Shown: positions 34,359 through 47,159, numbered from the stretch's first letter. The stretch is DNA of 64,000 bases from Isoetes taiwanensis (GCA_021234155.1 JAJEKV010000015.1:4969194-5033193); one strand, 5' to 3'. The notes: generated from the letters alone by a model not told the origin. Made by a program: numbers and translations.

Positions 34359-34962
34359 TAAATATTCATCAGGTGGATATAATTTATTGCAAAGGTAATC
34401 ATTATTTATTACATGCGCATAATTCATTGCCAACGTTATTTATCCTGAATAAAGAAACGTTAATGATGTTACTTATTATAGGCGGCAATCATCTGCAATA
34501 GTGGAGGTTACTTATCACATTTGCATGAATCAACTAATTAACTAGGTATTTAATTTGTGGCATAAATTAAATATCAATTACTCGGAAAAAAAACACTAAT
34601 AATGTGATTGAGAAACTCATCACATTCTATGAGTTGAAATGGCCACGTTCTACGATACAAAAAACTAATGCATTTTATTGTAGGAAGCAAGGTTAGTTCA
34701 TATGAGATAAGGTAGATAATTTCATTACAAAAGCACTTTAAGTTACACAAACATTTAAAGAATAGAATACATACATTACTAATCAATACACATTTAAAAT
34801 TGAGCAATAAAGCATTATTAAACCAAATAAATAAACTATCGTAAAGAACCATGATGCTTAACCGTGGTAACAAACTAGAGTGATAAGTCATATATAAAAA
34901 TCACACCCTATAACTAGTAGTGGTTATTCAACACATTAACCCACTTAGTGACATCTCTTTTT

Positions 34963-35106
34963 GGGTTGCCCCTAGGGGGGCAAACCCTTGTTTATGTGGG
35001 CTTTTGGCATATCCTAGGTATATCTTGAATATACCTAGGATATCTTTGGATCGCTAAAAACCTACTTTTACCAGAAATGCCTCTACGCCATTGTTGATGT
35101 CGCTGG
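34963..35106 (+). repeat. dispersed repeat family R, copy 2
   Basis: Begins TTTTTGGGTTGCCCCTAGGG. It contains a perfect 15-bp stem with a 5-nt loop: ATATCCTAGGTATAT (35009-35023), CTTGA, then ATATACCTAGGATAT (35029-35043). Together with copy 1 it frames 600 bp of AT-rich sequence as an inverted pair. Just beyond, the plus strand has a protein-like frame (AGVEPGLTAPPSITNEVHKS) of unknown family. Confidence 0.85.
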
Positions 35107-38100
35107 TGTGGAACCTGGATTAACCGCACCGCCAAGCATTACAAATGAGGTCCATAAGTCGGGTGTGGGAACCGGTGTCAAGAAGAAGGGGAATTGGAAG
35201 AATTTATCTCCCACCAAGTTTAGAGCGTCGCCTATTTCATATCGAAAGCGAGGGAGAAATAGCGGATGAATGCGATGATTAGGATGAGTAGGAAGGGGAG
35301 TCGTCAACACACGAAGCTTTGGGCATGGCGTCATGCGCAAAGAAGAGGCATTTCTGCAGATTCGACCCAATGTTTATCCGGTGGCGGAGGCAAAAATGTG
35401 GATGGTAACTTTGCTTCAAATTAATCTAACCGAGTAGACGAATCATTTCATATTTGTGCTTTAATATCTTTGGAAAGATCTAAGTCTCGAATGTTCACAT
35501 TTTGGCGGAGTTACTGGAGCGATCGGTTAATGGTTGAAAATAAAATGTAGCCAAGATTGATGCTTTGATCCTTGATGTTGTGAGGTAAAACGCAATGCAA
35601 GCATGATTTGGTTTTCCTTTAAAAGTCGGGCTTCTAAGCCTTGATGTTTGCTCTAGTGGATTGTAACGTTGATAGTAAATGCATCTCTGTTTTGGGTCCT
35701 ATTTCTTATATTTGTTGCTATTAAATCTTGCGTGGAATTATCTCGAGGCTGACTCTATATTGTCGTAGGTTGTTAAACGTTGATGCCTCTTATTGCATAG
35801 TTGATCCTTCGCAAAACTAGGAGATGACTGTTTGGCAACCACCGCAAATGCATGTCCCATGATACAATCACTTATGTTGGCTTCTTGCCCATGCCTGCGG
35901 CTTGCTGTTAGTGCTTTGACGTGACATGCATTGAAAGTGTTGGACTTATTGTATACTTTTCTAATCAATCGTCACCCATGTCCGCAAGATGCTCTTATTT
36001 GAGGGTATATATTCTACTTTTCTCAAATTTTTTAAGAGGATGTTAAATGTTGATGATATTTGTCTTGTGTTTGTGCTTCTATAGGTATTGAAGGTTTCAA
36101 ATGCAAATATCTTGCCAAGATGCCCCAGTTGCCTTGCTTGGTGGAAACGTGCTACTCTAATTCATTAAAGTGATTTCGTGCAACCATCAAGTTCTTATTC
36201 ATGGATACATTCTCGCTCAATACAAGCCACCGTCAAGGTATTTCTTTCCTTTGTTCTCTTGATCTTAGATAATTGATGATGCACTCGTAGGTTAAGGTCT
36301 TGCTAGGTTTTGTTTCACTTTAAGCATAGCCGGATAGGCTATCTTAGCAAATAGCTTTATCACCATGCTAAGTTTACGTGTTTTGGACATCATGCTTAGG
36401 TCATGAGCATGTAATCTATCAAATGTACAATAAAACAAATGATTATTCTGCACGTATGGTTTCTTAAGACATTTATTTTGTTAGGAACCGACGACCCTAG
36501 TGTCTAAGTCAACCGCTACGACAATCATTAAGTCATTTTTGCCAATGTATCACGACTCCTTCTATCTTTGATTGGACGATGATCTTTGGCATCTCTAATG
36601 ATGTTAAATTCTTATTTAAACTTGGTGTTGTCCCTTTTTCCCAGTTTGGAAGTTTTGTAAGATTTGCATTCATTGTCCCATGGATTCAAAACTTTTTACA
36701 TGGCTTTTCTAAAAGCCGATTAAATCTATCTCGCTTCCATCTCGGGTTTGGGCAGCATACTAAGGTTTCCAAATTGAAATGCACTTTGCAGAAGCTTTTT
36801 AGTTAGAGGTGTTGAAATAGCATTCAAGTGATTTTTTCTGCTGAATTGGAGGTATTTGCAAGATTGGACACACGTGTTGTGTATTTATACTAAGTTTGTA
36901 TCCTCCAAAGATGTCATTTCGAGGGCCTGCTCAAAAGGCTTAGATCTTCTGCATCTGTTCATTATACCTTTATGCGCTTTTTCAAGAGATCATAAAGTAG
37001 AGAGAGTCGAAAAAACACAAAGGTAACATCAGTATGTTCTTGAGACCTAGTCAGGGCAAGGTAGTGCAGAACATAGTTTTATGAGATTTGTTGATATCAG
37101 GACTTCACATTCTTTCAAATTTATGAAGTTTTTACATTGTACATTTGCTGCCCCATGACCTTAAGGTCCAAAAAGGGCATGATTCAATACATTATTATTA
37201 TTATTATATAGATTTGTCATCCTGCATAAACGTGCATTGCATAAAATTGACAATATGCAATGAATTCCAGAGTCCAAGCAAAAACTGGATGCTACTTTCT
37301 ACATGACAACGATTCTACATCTTATATTCCATCATTCAGTTTCTAGATGCTATTATGAAGCATTCATCTGCAGGACTCTCGGGTTATCAAGGAATATTGG
37401 CTCACACAATAAGAGGTTAGAATTGACACTAGGTTAAAATTGAATATCTATGTTCAGTGTGCATGCAATTCTTTCTGTTTATAAGGAAAAATGTGGATAG
37501 ATATACTCTTTATGTATTACTTGGGCATGCTATGACCGGAAATCGCAGTCAAGCAGAGGATCTACTGAAAGACCAAAGATTTATTTATGCAAATGAAGGG
37601 AGAAACCTTTATTTCTGCAAATGAATGGAGAAACCATGACTTTGCACTAACTTTTGCTTGTGGTATTTGCAGGAAGCTTGAACTGATATGGTTGTGCAAC
37701 AGTTTCAACAATGCACTCAAGCATATATTTGGAACTAGCGGTAAGATTTAGATCCGTCTTGCTATTCTTAGAGTTAGGAATGCCCACGCTTGATGCCTTG
37801 TCTAGCTTAATGTCCCATCTTTTCTAGTTGTGGCCAAATAACCCAAGCCCGATGGCGATAAACACTAGATTTGATCTGTTATTTGTGTAAAGCTTTTATA
37901 TTTCTCATAAACGAGATTTCATTTATGTTGTTGGTTATATTCTTGAAATATGCGTGCCTTGCGTGTTTTACCGCTTATGGTAATGCCTATGCCCGCGCCT
38001 TTTGCCCTGGTTATTTTTATTTTCTTTGTTTGTTGTTTTTTAAGTTGGTGGCAATGAGAATAAAGCAATAGAGGATTCACATTCTAATTTTCAACAAGTA

Positions 38101-38935
38101 ACTATAAGCCATTGCAAAATATGTGGCTCATCGGCAAAGACATGGGGAATTGTTGATCATAGAAATATAATTATGGGAATTCCGCGGACTTAGTAATGCA
38201 AAGATTGGTAGAAAAGATTTAAGATAGAATGTATCACTTATAATGCTTGCACCTGTTGTCAATATTAAGGGGGCCAAAATTTGTTCTAATCTGTTTATGT
38301 AAAATAAATGGCTTGAGGATCAAGTTGTCCAGGTATTTGTCCCTGAGGATCAAGCAAAACCCACTTCATGTCATGGGGCTTTGAGAAAAGAAAACAAAGA
38401 CAAAACCCACTTCATGTCATGGGGGCTTTGAGAAAAAGAAAACAAAGATAGGAGAGAGAGAATGAAATGCCAAAAATTCGAATCCAAAGACCTTACAAAC
38501 CTCTGGTCTGTGAAGGGCTATAATCCCAAAGAGCAAGAAACTCAAAATATCACTAACCATCTAAAGATGTTACGTGGACAATACATGGCCTTAGGCTAGG
38601 AAAACACTCGAATAGGTTAAACTAATATGGTGTTCACCTAAACATTTGGATTACTTCTTTGCAATGATCTATCATGCATGTTGAAGTCAAGATCCATTGG
38701 AGTTTATATGATGTAAAGGTTTGAGGATACCATGTTGTCTTTATTACACACTCTTGACTTCAACATCTATGTCGAATAGCTCTTCCCAGAAACAAAAATA
38801 CTTTACACATATTGATTGTTTTTTTTTCAGAGACACGTTGTTGGTTTTTGTTGTTGGTTTTTAATGTTTGAGAGGTATAAAATGAGCATTTTTGTTCTGA
38901 ACACTAATGGTCTCTGGTCACAATGTGGATTAATA
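35107..38935. other. no gene identified
   Basis: AT-rich. Only small features: (TAT/TTA)n at about 37192-37208, and a 49-bp tandem duplication (ACCCACTTCATGTCATGGGG with CTTTGAGAAAAG) at about 38357-38448. Confidence 0.45.
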
Positions 38936-39096
38936 CATTTTTGGGTTGCCCCTAGAGGGGCAAACCCTTGTTTAAGTGGGCTTTTGGCATATCCTAGGTA
39001 TATGCTGGAATATACCTAGGATATGCTATGACTGCTCCAAACCTACTCTTTACATGTAAACTCTCGGTCGCCATTGTTGCTGTGCGGCTGGTGAGG
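38936..39096 (+). repeat. dispersed repeat family R, copy 3
   Basis: Same start and order as copy 2. The perfect 15-bp stem is preserved with a 6-nt loop (38989-39003 and 39010-39024), although the loop bases differ from copy 2. Confidence 0.85.
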
Positions 39097-39188
39097 AGTT
39101 AATGATGCAAATGGGTACCATCACCTTCACAAAATGACAATGTTCTAAAATAGCAATTTTGATTGATTATAACAACATAACTTTCAAG

Positions 39189-39252
39189 TATGATTTAAGC
39201 CACCTCAACCTCCGGCCACGGAGGGCAACCCTCCGTGCGCAGCACCTTGTTT
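39189..39252 (-). repeat. dispersed hairpin repeat H, copy 2 (inverted)
   Basis: Reverse complement of 26966-27029, with the same GGAGGGTTGCCCTCC hairpin. It lies 100 bp right of a family R copy, so the two may be parts of one larger element here. Confidence 0.8.
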
Positions 39253-39476
39253 ATAGTGGTTTCATGTAAAAACTGTCGTGGAGAACTAATAATGATTATT
39301 TTTTGGGCCCCTTGTGCAACCTCGATAAGCTTCTCAACTTCGGGTGGAGTGAACCTAGCCACCACTGTAAACGGATGGCCTCCTGATGAAGAAACAGACT
39401 CTAATCGAGCTGGCGCCGAGCTCGCAGGAACAATAGATGGAGTACATCTCGCCTCTGTAACCTTGGTCCTTGCCAT
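39195..39476 (-). pseudogene. 93-codon open frame of unknown function overlapping repeat H
   Basis: From an ATG at 39476: MARTKVTEARCTPSIVPASS, then FTVVARFTPPEVEKLIEVAQ, ending inside the hairpin repeat. The resemblance of the first residues to histone H3 is coincidental, as it stops after five residues. The last third is encoded by the dispersed repeat, which argues that this is a truncated or chance frame. Confidence 0.25.
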
Positions 39477-40200
39477 GGAGCTCGAATTCGGGAGAGGAAG
39501 ATGGACGGATTGGAGCTGAAGGGCAAAATTTTGGGAATGAGGCAAAGAGAGGAAAGGGATGTTTGCATGCATACGATTTTTTCCTCGGGACCCGAGCCAC
39601 CCACCTCAATATCTTTGCAAATGTTCAATATATAGGTTGATGTTCAATATATGTGACCATGCATAGAAAACCCATTATGAATCACTTAGTTTGGAATGTT
39701 CAACGAGTGGAAGTGCATATAAAGAACTTTAGAAGACACTTTCACGATTTTGCATGGGTTACCCAATTAACTTAAATGTAGTCAATAGAAATGTGTTTTC
39801 AAATTTGATAACATGAACGTGCCATCATGTCAGACGTTCATGCTATAGAAAAAGGAGGACAACAGTTGTAAATTCTACTACTTACAGATGAAGTATTAAC
39901 AATGTTTAATGCATATTGGAAGCATAACAATAACACTTTAGAAAACAAGAAATGAATTTCTGTAAACATTTAGCAATTTGGAAAAGGGCAATGCTAATGA
40001 GGATGTAATCACATTAAAATTCAAATTTTACATTTGCAAGAATCGGTGATGACGCTGTTCTAACTAAGTATGTTAGAACACCCAATATCTTAATATAGTC
40101 ATGACAATGCTATAGACCCAACTTCGAAAATGCACTTCATGCTTTGAATCATGCATCCAATGGCTTTCACCAAATTTCAGTACAGAAATTAACGTAAATG

Positions 40201-41130
40201 AACGTATACAATGGTAGATTCAACGAAAACTTGTAACATGGATGCCACGAACGTATACAATGGTAGATTCAACGTAAACTTTCAACATCAATCAACAAAA
40301 GGATTGAACCAGATTTTTGACAAAAGGAATGGATCCATGTGGAGAAGGGATTTCTTTCTCCACATGGACCCAAACCAATTGCAACTCATATGGAATTGCT
40401 TAGATATGATGTCTTCTTTTTTTAACTGAACATGTGGGATATATGCTGGCAGAAAAAATTCTGTCTTAGGGTTTAGGGTTCATCTTTTCGACCCTTGTAT
40501 GCAACTGTGGATTGCTGCTCGATCGATTACTGCTCGGATTGCTGCTCGGATCTTCTGCTCTGAGGTATGGGTAGTCAGGAATCTGATGCCACTGTTGAGT
40601 GTGAGGCAGTTGCACCCTTGGATATCAAGAGATACCACCAGACCATATCCTAGAGGGTCGTGATGGCGTACCTGGAGATGGGCATAAAAATAAAGGATCA
40701 AATTCTAGCTTGGGCTGAGGCAGCACCACTGCGCCAAATGATGCATGTGGAAGTAACCTTTGTGAGGCACAGGGATTCCTGGTGCATGTATGAAGTCCTC
40801 AGCCCTTCCTACGCCTGCGAGTTTTGTCCGGATCAGTTATAAATATCAAACCTTATATGCCAAAAAAAAATCTCGGCTAATATGGACTGCAACTCCCTTT
40901 TTTTGGTTGCTGGCTATTATAATTATTCATGTTCAAAGTTGTTATGTTATCGGATCAAGTTAATATCAGTTCATGTTATACTATTTTTGAAAATCAATGT
41001 AATCTTTTTCTTTTGTTGGATATTAAACGTGTTCAGTTATGTACTTGGTTCGTGTTAATATCAGTTAATGTGAATATCAGTTCACGTTATTATGTTTTCA
41101 GTTCATGTTAATATCGGTTCAGGTTATTTG
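40201..41130. other. non-coding with two short repeat clusters
   Basis: AACGTATACAATGGTAGATT recurs 50 bp apart (40201 and 40251). Between 40956 and 41130 a 20-base motif (GTTAATATCAGTTCATGTTA and variants) recurs about five times. A 60-codon frame at 40660-40842 is unrecognised. Confidence 0.55.
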
Positions 41131-41339
41131 ATACCAGTATCTGTACCGAAATAAGCTTGCTTTTTAAATGAAATACACACATGATCTACAATTCTTCTGT
41201 TAACACATGTCTCACAAGTTGTCTTCACCAAACTTCAAGAGCAATATGTACTACCAATTCTCTGCCTCTTCTGCCTCCATGCTAACAAGCCTGGCTAGCA
41301 GTAGAACTTTTCCAAGCCTCGCCTTTTCTTTTCTTTGAG

Positions 41340-42440
41340 GCCTCAGCCAATGCCTTATGCAACACTATGACCCCGATTTTTTGTCCACAGTTGTTTTTTA
41401 CTTGTACGGAAGTGTTGTTTTATGCCAAAAACAACACCAAAATGGCCCCAAAAGTCCACGTGGCCCGTTTATCCGGATTTGCACAAAGAGACAGTGGTTT
41501 TTTGGCAGAAAATTTCCACTGTGGTTTTTTTGGCACCCTTTTTTTTTGTCAACGTGTCCTTTTTTTCACTATTGTTTTTCGCAAAATTTTGTCAACTTGT
41601 GGTTTTTTCTTGAGTGTGGTTTTTTTTACGAGCCATACGTTGTTGTTCATCAAAATAACACGCGTTGGTTTAGATATTACCACACGTGTAAACTTAAATT
41701 ACAACGTCAACGTGTAAACTTAAATTACAACGTCAAAGTAAGATGGGTTTTTAAAAAAATTACATGTCATTTAACCAAGTACCACCTGTTACTTAAATCT
41801 ACCTATTGTTTTTAATGCTACTAACTATTGTTTTTCTAAAATAAAGACATGTAAAAAAGCACTATTAGTACACATAGAAAAAGAAAGATGATGTTTCCAA
41901 TGTGTCTTTAGGCCAATGTTTTTTGTGGAACCATGCGTTGTTTATCTTTAAAATAGCACGCGTAGGTTTTAATTTTACTGCACCTGAAAAACTAAATTAC
42001 AACACTAGAAATAAAGGACTACAAAAAAAGAATGTGTAGGAAATGAAAAATGATGTTTTCAAGTGTTCTTTTTCTAAATATAGACACGTTGTTTCAAGTG
42101 TTGTTTTTGCAAAATTAAAAAAATCACGCATAGTCTTTTTTTTTATTTACGAAACACTACATGTGTTATTGAAATCTAGCTTTTGTTTTCCTAAAATAAG
42201 GACGTGTAAAATGTAATATTATAACACGTAGAAAAAACGTGAGTTTCTAATGTGGTTGTTTAATGTGGTTGTTTAATTAATGTGATATTGACACGTGGCA
42301 TGCTTTTGAAATAAAAAAATATTATTATTACATGTAGGAAAAACAATTGTTGTTTCTAATGTCTTATAACTAATTTATAATTTAAACCATTTGCTCCCAC
42401 TTAGACCACTTTCCACTTTCATTTTTTGCTACTGTTTATA
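41340..42440. repeat. AT-rich degenerate repeat region
   Basis: A unit with TTTTTT, ACGAGCCATACGTTGTT / TGGAACCATGCGTTGTT, AAAATA(A/G)CACGCG and AACT(T)AAATTACAAC occurs at about 41625-41737 and again at 41920-42005. Within the first, GTGTAAACTTAAATTACAAC with GTCAA is tandemly doubled (41685-41737). Long T-rich frames across it are not genes. Confidence 0.6.
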
Positions 42441-43303
42441 TTTATTAAAGAATTCCACTTTGGTTTTGGCTATTGTTCACCTAAAAAAAAAGGAAAGAAA
42501 ACACATAGAATCAATATTCAAAATATAGAGCGAGCTCATTGTATAAAGAACAGGATGACAATTTTGTTGATGTATTTTCAATGTATTTTGAATGTATTTT
42601 GAGAAAAACAAATTGAATGTTAAAAAGAGAAGCAGCGAACATAAAGAAATAAGCTATTTTTCTTGTTTCTGCTCTGTGTTTACTTCAACAGATTTTAGAA
42701 CGGGTTTTTTGAGGCTAATCTAATATAATAGCTTGTTCCTTTAGTTTCATTTCACAACATCTCTGATCCATTTTTTCAATGGAGAAGGTTTCACGTTATA
42801 GCAGGTGTCACATTTACTATCCCCCCTGTAGGCACCGATTCAATCCTTCAATAGGTAAGCTGCAAGCCTGCCTTGATTGGCCTTGATTCCCAAAATAAGA
42901 ATAGAATAGAATAAGACAACGTCTGCAAATAGAGTCACCTATCATTTAAGGAACAAACTCAAAACTAACACAAGATCAATTACTTTAAAGATAAAAACTA
43001 GTCCAGATCTTACTGTTCTATTTCTTAAGCTTTGGTCCACAAAATCGAGCTTCCAGGTGTGAAGAACCCCAGTCGAATCCTTTGTTGCTTTGAGATATCA
43101 TTTCCTAAAGTGCCCAAAGATCTGAGTTAGTAATGCTAGAACTAGAGATCAAAAACATAAGAAAAAATAGATAATGGCATACCTCATTCTTCCTCCTCCA
43201 TAGCTCTCTGTCTTTGCTCTTTAGTCAAAAAGTCGCCTGCGTCGGATTTGGTATCGCCATAGCCAAGGGAGCTTCACCAAGGATCTGCCATCGCCATAGC
43301 AAT

Positions 43304-44896
43304 CCTGCCTACAAAGTATGCATGTAAGGCAAAATTTTTGCCCAACGGATGTGTGGTGAGTTGGTATAGGCCTAGTAATACCAAAATAAATGTGCATTTG
43401 GTCAGGGGTTCAAACCTTGCCAATGTATGTTTATCTTTGGGAGTTAGTTCTTGGGTTATAATGATGATGATCCCCGACGTGGTAGAACTTAAAAGCCTAT
43501 AATGTGTCCTCTCCACTTTGGGCTGCCGCAAGGCAAAGTGGGATACAAATAGCTAGTCCGCACAAGATTAGTCTAGCATGGACCTTAAACAAAAATAAAA
43601 AATACTCTTTGACTTCCTAAGGCGGAGATATCCCGCCTACAAAGTGTGCATGTAAGGCAAAAGTTTTGCCCAACGGATGTGTGGTGAGTTGGTATAGGTC
43701 TAGTAATGCCCAAATAAATGTGCATTTGGTCGGGGTTCAAACCTTGCCAATGTATGTTTATCTTTGGGAGTTGGTTACCAGGTTATAATGATGATGATTC
43801 CCGATTTAGTAGAACTTAAAAGCCTATCGTGTCCTCCACTTTTGGTTCCGAAGGGCGTTGGGATATAGCTAGCTAGTCCATACAAGATTAGTCTAGCATG
43901 GACCTTAAAACAAAAAATAAAAAATACTACGTGACTTCCTAAGGCGGAGATATCCCCGCCTACAAAGTGTGCATGTAAGGCAAAAAGTTTTGCCCAATCC
44001 GATGTGTGGTGAGTTGGTATAGGTCTAGTAATGCCCAAATAAATGTGCATTTGGTCGGGGGTTCAAACCTTGCCAATGTATGTTTATCTTTGGGAGTTGG
44101 TTCTTGGGGTTATAATGATGATGATTCCCCGACGTGAGTAGAACTTAAAAGCCTATACGTCCTCCACTTAGGCTTTGCAAAAGCGTTGGGATATAGCTAG
44201 CTAGTCTAGTACAAGATTAGTCTAGCATGGACCTTAAACAAAAATAAAAATACTAAATGACTTCCTAAGGCGGAGATATCCCCGCCTACAAAGTGTGCAT
44301 GTAAGGCAAAAGTTTTGCCCAACGGATGTGTGGTGAGTTGGTATAGGCCTAGTAATGCCAAAATAAATGTACATTTGGTCGGGGTTCAAACCTTGCCAAT
44401 GTATGTTTATCTTTGGAAGTTGGTTACCGGGGTTATAATGATGATGATCCCCGACGTGGTAGAACTTAAAAGCCTATACGTGTCCTCCACTTTGGCTGCC
44501 GCAAGGCAAAGGGATATAGCTAGCTAGTCTAGTACAAGATTAGTGGACCTTAAACAAAAATAAAAAATACTGGTGACTTCCTAAGGCGGAGATATATATC
44601 CTGCCTACAAAGTGTGCATGTAAGGCAAAAGTTTTGCCCAACGGATGTGTGGTGAGTTGGTATAGGCCTAGTAATGTCAAAATAAATGTGCATTTGGTCG
44701 GGGTTCAAACCTTGCCAATATATGTTTATCTTTGGGAGTTGGTTCTTGGGGTTATAATGATGATGATTCCCGACGTGGTAGAACTTAAAAGCCTATAATT
44801 GTCTTCCACTTTGACAAGCCATGAAGGCAGTGGGATATAGCTAGCTAGTCTGTACAAGATTAGTCTAGCATGGACCTTAAACAAAAATAAAAAATT
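43304..44896 (+). repeat. tandem array of five tRNA-like (SINE-like) units of about 325 bp
   Basis: Copies start at 43304, 43632, 43955, 44281 and 44600 (periods 328, 323, 326, 319). Each carries a Pol III-type A box (TGGTGAGTTGG, first at 43354-43364) and B box (GGTTCAAACC, first at 43407-43416) about 43 bp apart, as in tRNA-derived SINEs. TTATAATGATGATGAT and a tail ACCTTAAACAAAAATAAAAA follow. The copies differ by small indels and point changes. Open frames running across units shift from copy to copy, so no protein is implied. A tRNA cloverleaf cannot be completed, so these are not tRNA genes. Confidence 0.8.
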
Positions 44897-45178
44897 TAGA
44901 CCATTTCTCGACTTTTGCAAGTTTGAACCCCCAACCAAGTGCACATTTATTTTGGCATTACTAGGCCTATACCAACTCACCACACATCCGTTGGGCAAAA
45001 CTTTAGCCATACATGCACACTTTGTAAGCAGGATATCTCCCGCCTTAGGAAGTCACGGAAATTTTTGTATTTTTTATTTTTGGTCCAGCTAGACTAGTCT
45101 TGTCACTAGAATATCATCTTGTACAGACTAGCTAGAAATATCCTACTGCCGGTCAAGGCAACCAAAGTGGAGGACCCG
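44897..45178 (-). repeat. inverted member of the SINE-like array
   Basis: Reverse complement of the tail of one unit plus the head of the next (B box reads GGTTTGAA here, then CCAACTCACCAC for the A box). Because it spans a unit junction, the tandem array existed before the inversion. Confidence 0.8.
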
Positions 45179-45179
45179 C

Positions 45180-45392
45180 ATGCGGTGTTCCCTTTTATCT
45201 TGCGGCTCCTCTTGCGGGATACGGGCTGGCAGCATTGAATGCCAGGTTTTGAACTGGCCGAGGTCCTTAATGCTTCCACTTCCACGAATTTGGATACGAA
45301 TTATCCTTTTCTTCCTTCTTGCTCTTCTATTTTATTTGGCGCTCACAATTTTGGCGCTCAAGCTTGAGCTGGGTCGTGTGCTTTCGTAAGTA
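45180..45392 (+). other. weak candidate first exon with membrane helix
   Basis: A 69-codon frame ends in a hydrophobic helix (IILFFLLALLFYLALTILAL) and then meets TTTC/GTAAGT, a consensus donor at 45386. There is no family match. At 46260-46440 three similar acceptor-like motifs follow (TTGCAG then T/G/A-TTACACA). Could be a host gene start or chance. Confidence 0.2.
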
Positions 45393-45613
45393 TTAGAAAT
45401 GATGATTGAATGAACTCTGATGCATTTTACGTACAAACTAAAATGCCCTAAGTCCTTTTACAGTTTTTGCCAGGATCAACGCTTCTAGATCAAGGCTTCT
45501 GTGGATTTTTGCTGATTAGACACAGGTGACTCAAATTGGATCTTGAGATCTGGGTTTTTCTATGATCTTGGACATGGTTTTGTATTGCTTTGCATCTATT
45601 AGATCCTCTTGAT

Positions 45614-45923
45614 GGGTGAAAGCATGCTAGGGTGTACCATCTAAAGTTCTTTTTAGGGAGTGCGAAACTACCCAAAAAAGTACCCAGCACTGGGTACTGG
45701 GAACTTGCATAAATGCCTCATAAACAATAAGTTTGAGAGTTGGTTCATTAATTTTAGTCTCTAATAGTATTGGTATCCTCTAATACTATAGATTGACCTT
45801 CAATTCAAAAGTTTTAAATTGATTTTAATGGGAAGAAAGAATAGAAAGTACCAGTTTTAAAAGTACCCAGTGAAGGTACTTTTGAGGGTTCCAAAAGTGG
45901 TACACCGTAGCATGCTTTCACCC
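45614..45923. mobile_element. MITE, 310 bp, with TGAT flanking duplication
   Basis: Ends are GGGTGAAAGCATGCTA then GGTGTACCA, and the same inverted at the right end, with one mismatch in 26 bp. More weakly matching inner repeats (AAAGTACCCAG) continue inward. TGAT lies directly outside both ends (45610-45613 and 45924-45927). The interior is non-coding. The superfamily is unclear because a 4-bp duplication is unusual. Confidence 0.8.
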
Positions 45924-47159
45924 TGATGCATTTAGCTATCATTCATAAAAAATATGTTTCGTGTGATAGGTGCATGATTTATGGAAACAATAATGCAAAA
46001 TCTGCTCAGCCATAGACAAAACTCGAAAATTAAGCTGTAATCTTTTAGAATGCCTACCGGAATGGGAATGTTGTTTATAGATTGCCATCAGACTCGAAAT
46101 AATGCTTTAATTTTGCTGCAAGGGTTTCAATTATTGCAAAAGAGGGCATGTATATCCGCCTTCAATGCTCAAGATATTTCTGTCCATGCTCCAACAGATC
46201 CTAGCAACTGTCTATATCTATGAGAAGTCTATATATGCCTGTTTATATTGCAGTATACACACATGTTTTTTGCTGGGCAACTGGGCAGTGTCTCTTCTCT
46301 CTGTTGCAGGTTACACACAGGTAAGATAAATGTCTTTTCAAACACGTTTCAAATGCAGTGTGGGTTTTCGCTTTGGCACATGTAATAGAGCTTTCTAATC
46401 AGTCCTTTTATATTGCAGATTACACATAGGTTTTTCAGTGGATCTCTTCTCACTAAGAGACAATGCTTTATGTTTTCTTCCAAAGGTACTATCATGGTTT
46501 TATGGTATGAAAATTTCTCAAAATTTCCAACGTACTAGCTGTGTCTTTACTATAACATTAAGCAGTTGAACTTGCTGCTCTATTTCTCTTTTATATACCT
46601 TCACTATACATTTTCTTGATTAAGCCTTGCCAGTTTGTTGGAAGGTGTATATGAAGAATCAGCTCTAACATGGTGGACAAAACATCTTGCTAACATATCA
46701 GAGATTTTTAAATTTCATTTTCATGGTCTTAATAGGCCATGAATTTAGATCCTTATAAATCTGTAAAGGGATTCTCTGCTAATACTGTTCACTTGAAGCT
46801 TGAGTAAGAATCATACCATAGGCAGCATAGAGTTGAATGCCACCCAGACACGCGTCCTACAACATAAGGATTGAACAAGTTATTTTTATATTTCAAAAGT
46901 CCACATTTCTTCAAGGACCCCAGCTCCATCTGAAAACTATGCAAGACTAAAGTTTGTAAAAAAAAAAAAAACGAGCAGATTAGTTCTTTACAGGGGCAAT
47001 ATGAAAAGCCAATGCATTCTTCCAAAATAAAGACTGAAAAACATGTACATTTTGAGAATGCATATAAAACTGGCAATTCTTCACATACATCTTCCAACCA
47101 ATCAGTTTTATCAAGTGGGAATTGCATCCCTTAGGGTCTGATCTAGAATTATGATCCAA

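Noticed and set aside
39440-39476. MARTKVTEAR as a histone H3 start
   Set aside because: Agreement with H3 ends after five residues and the rest of the frame is unrelated.
43304-43480. A genuine tRNA gene in the repeat unit
   Set aside because: A and B boxes are present, but no acceptor stem or anticodon arm can be paired around them; the tRNA-derived SINE reading fits better.
43274-45010. Open frames NGCVVSWYRPSNAKINVHLVG repeated across the array
   Set aside because: They are the antisense or sense reading of the SINE-like unit's A/B-box region. Frames shift between copies by indels, so no protein is conserved.
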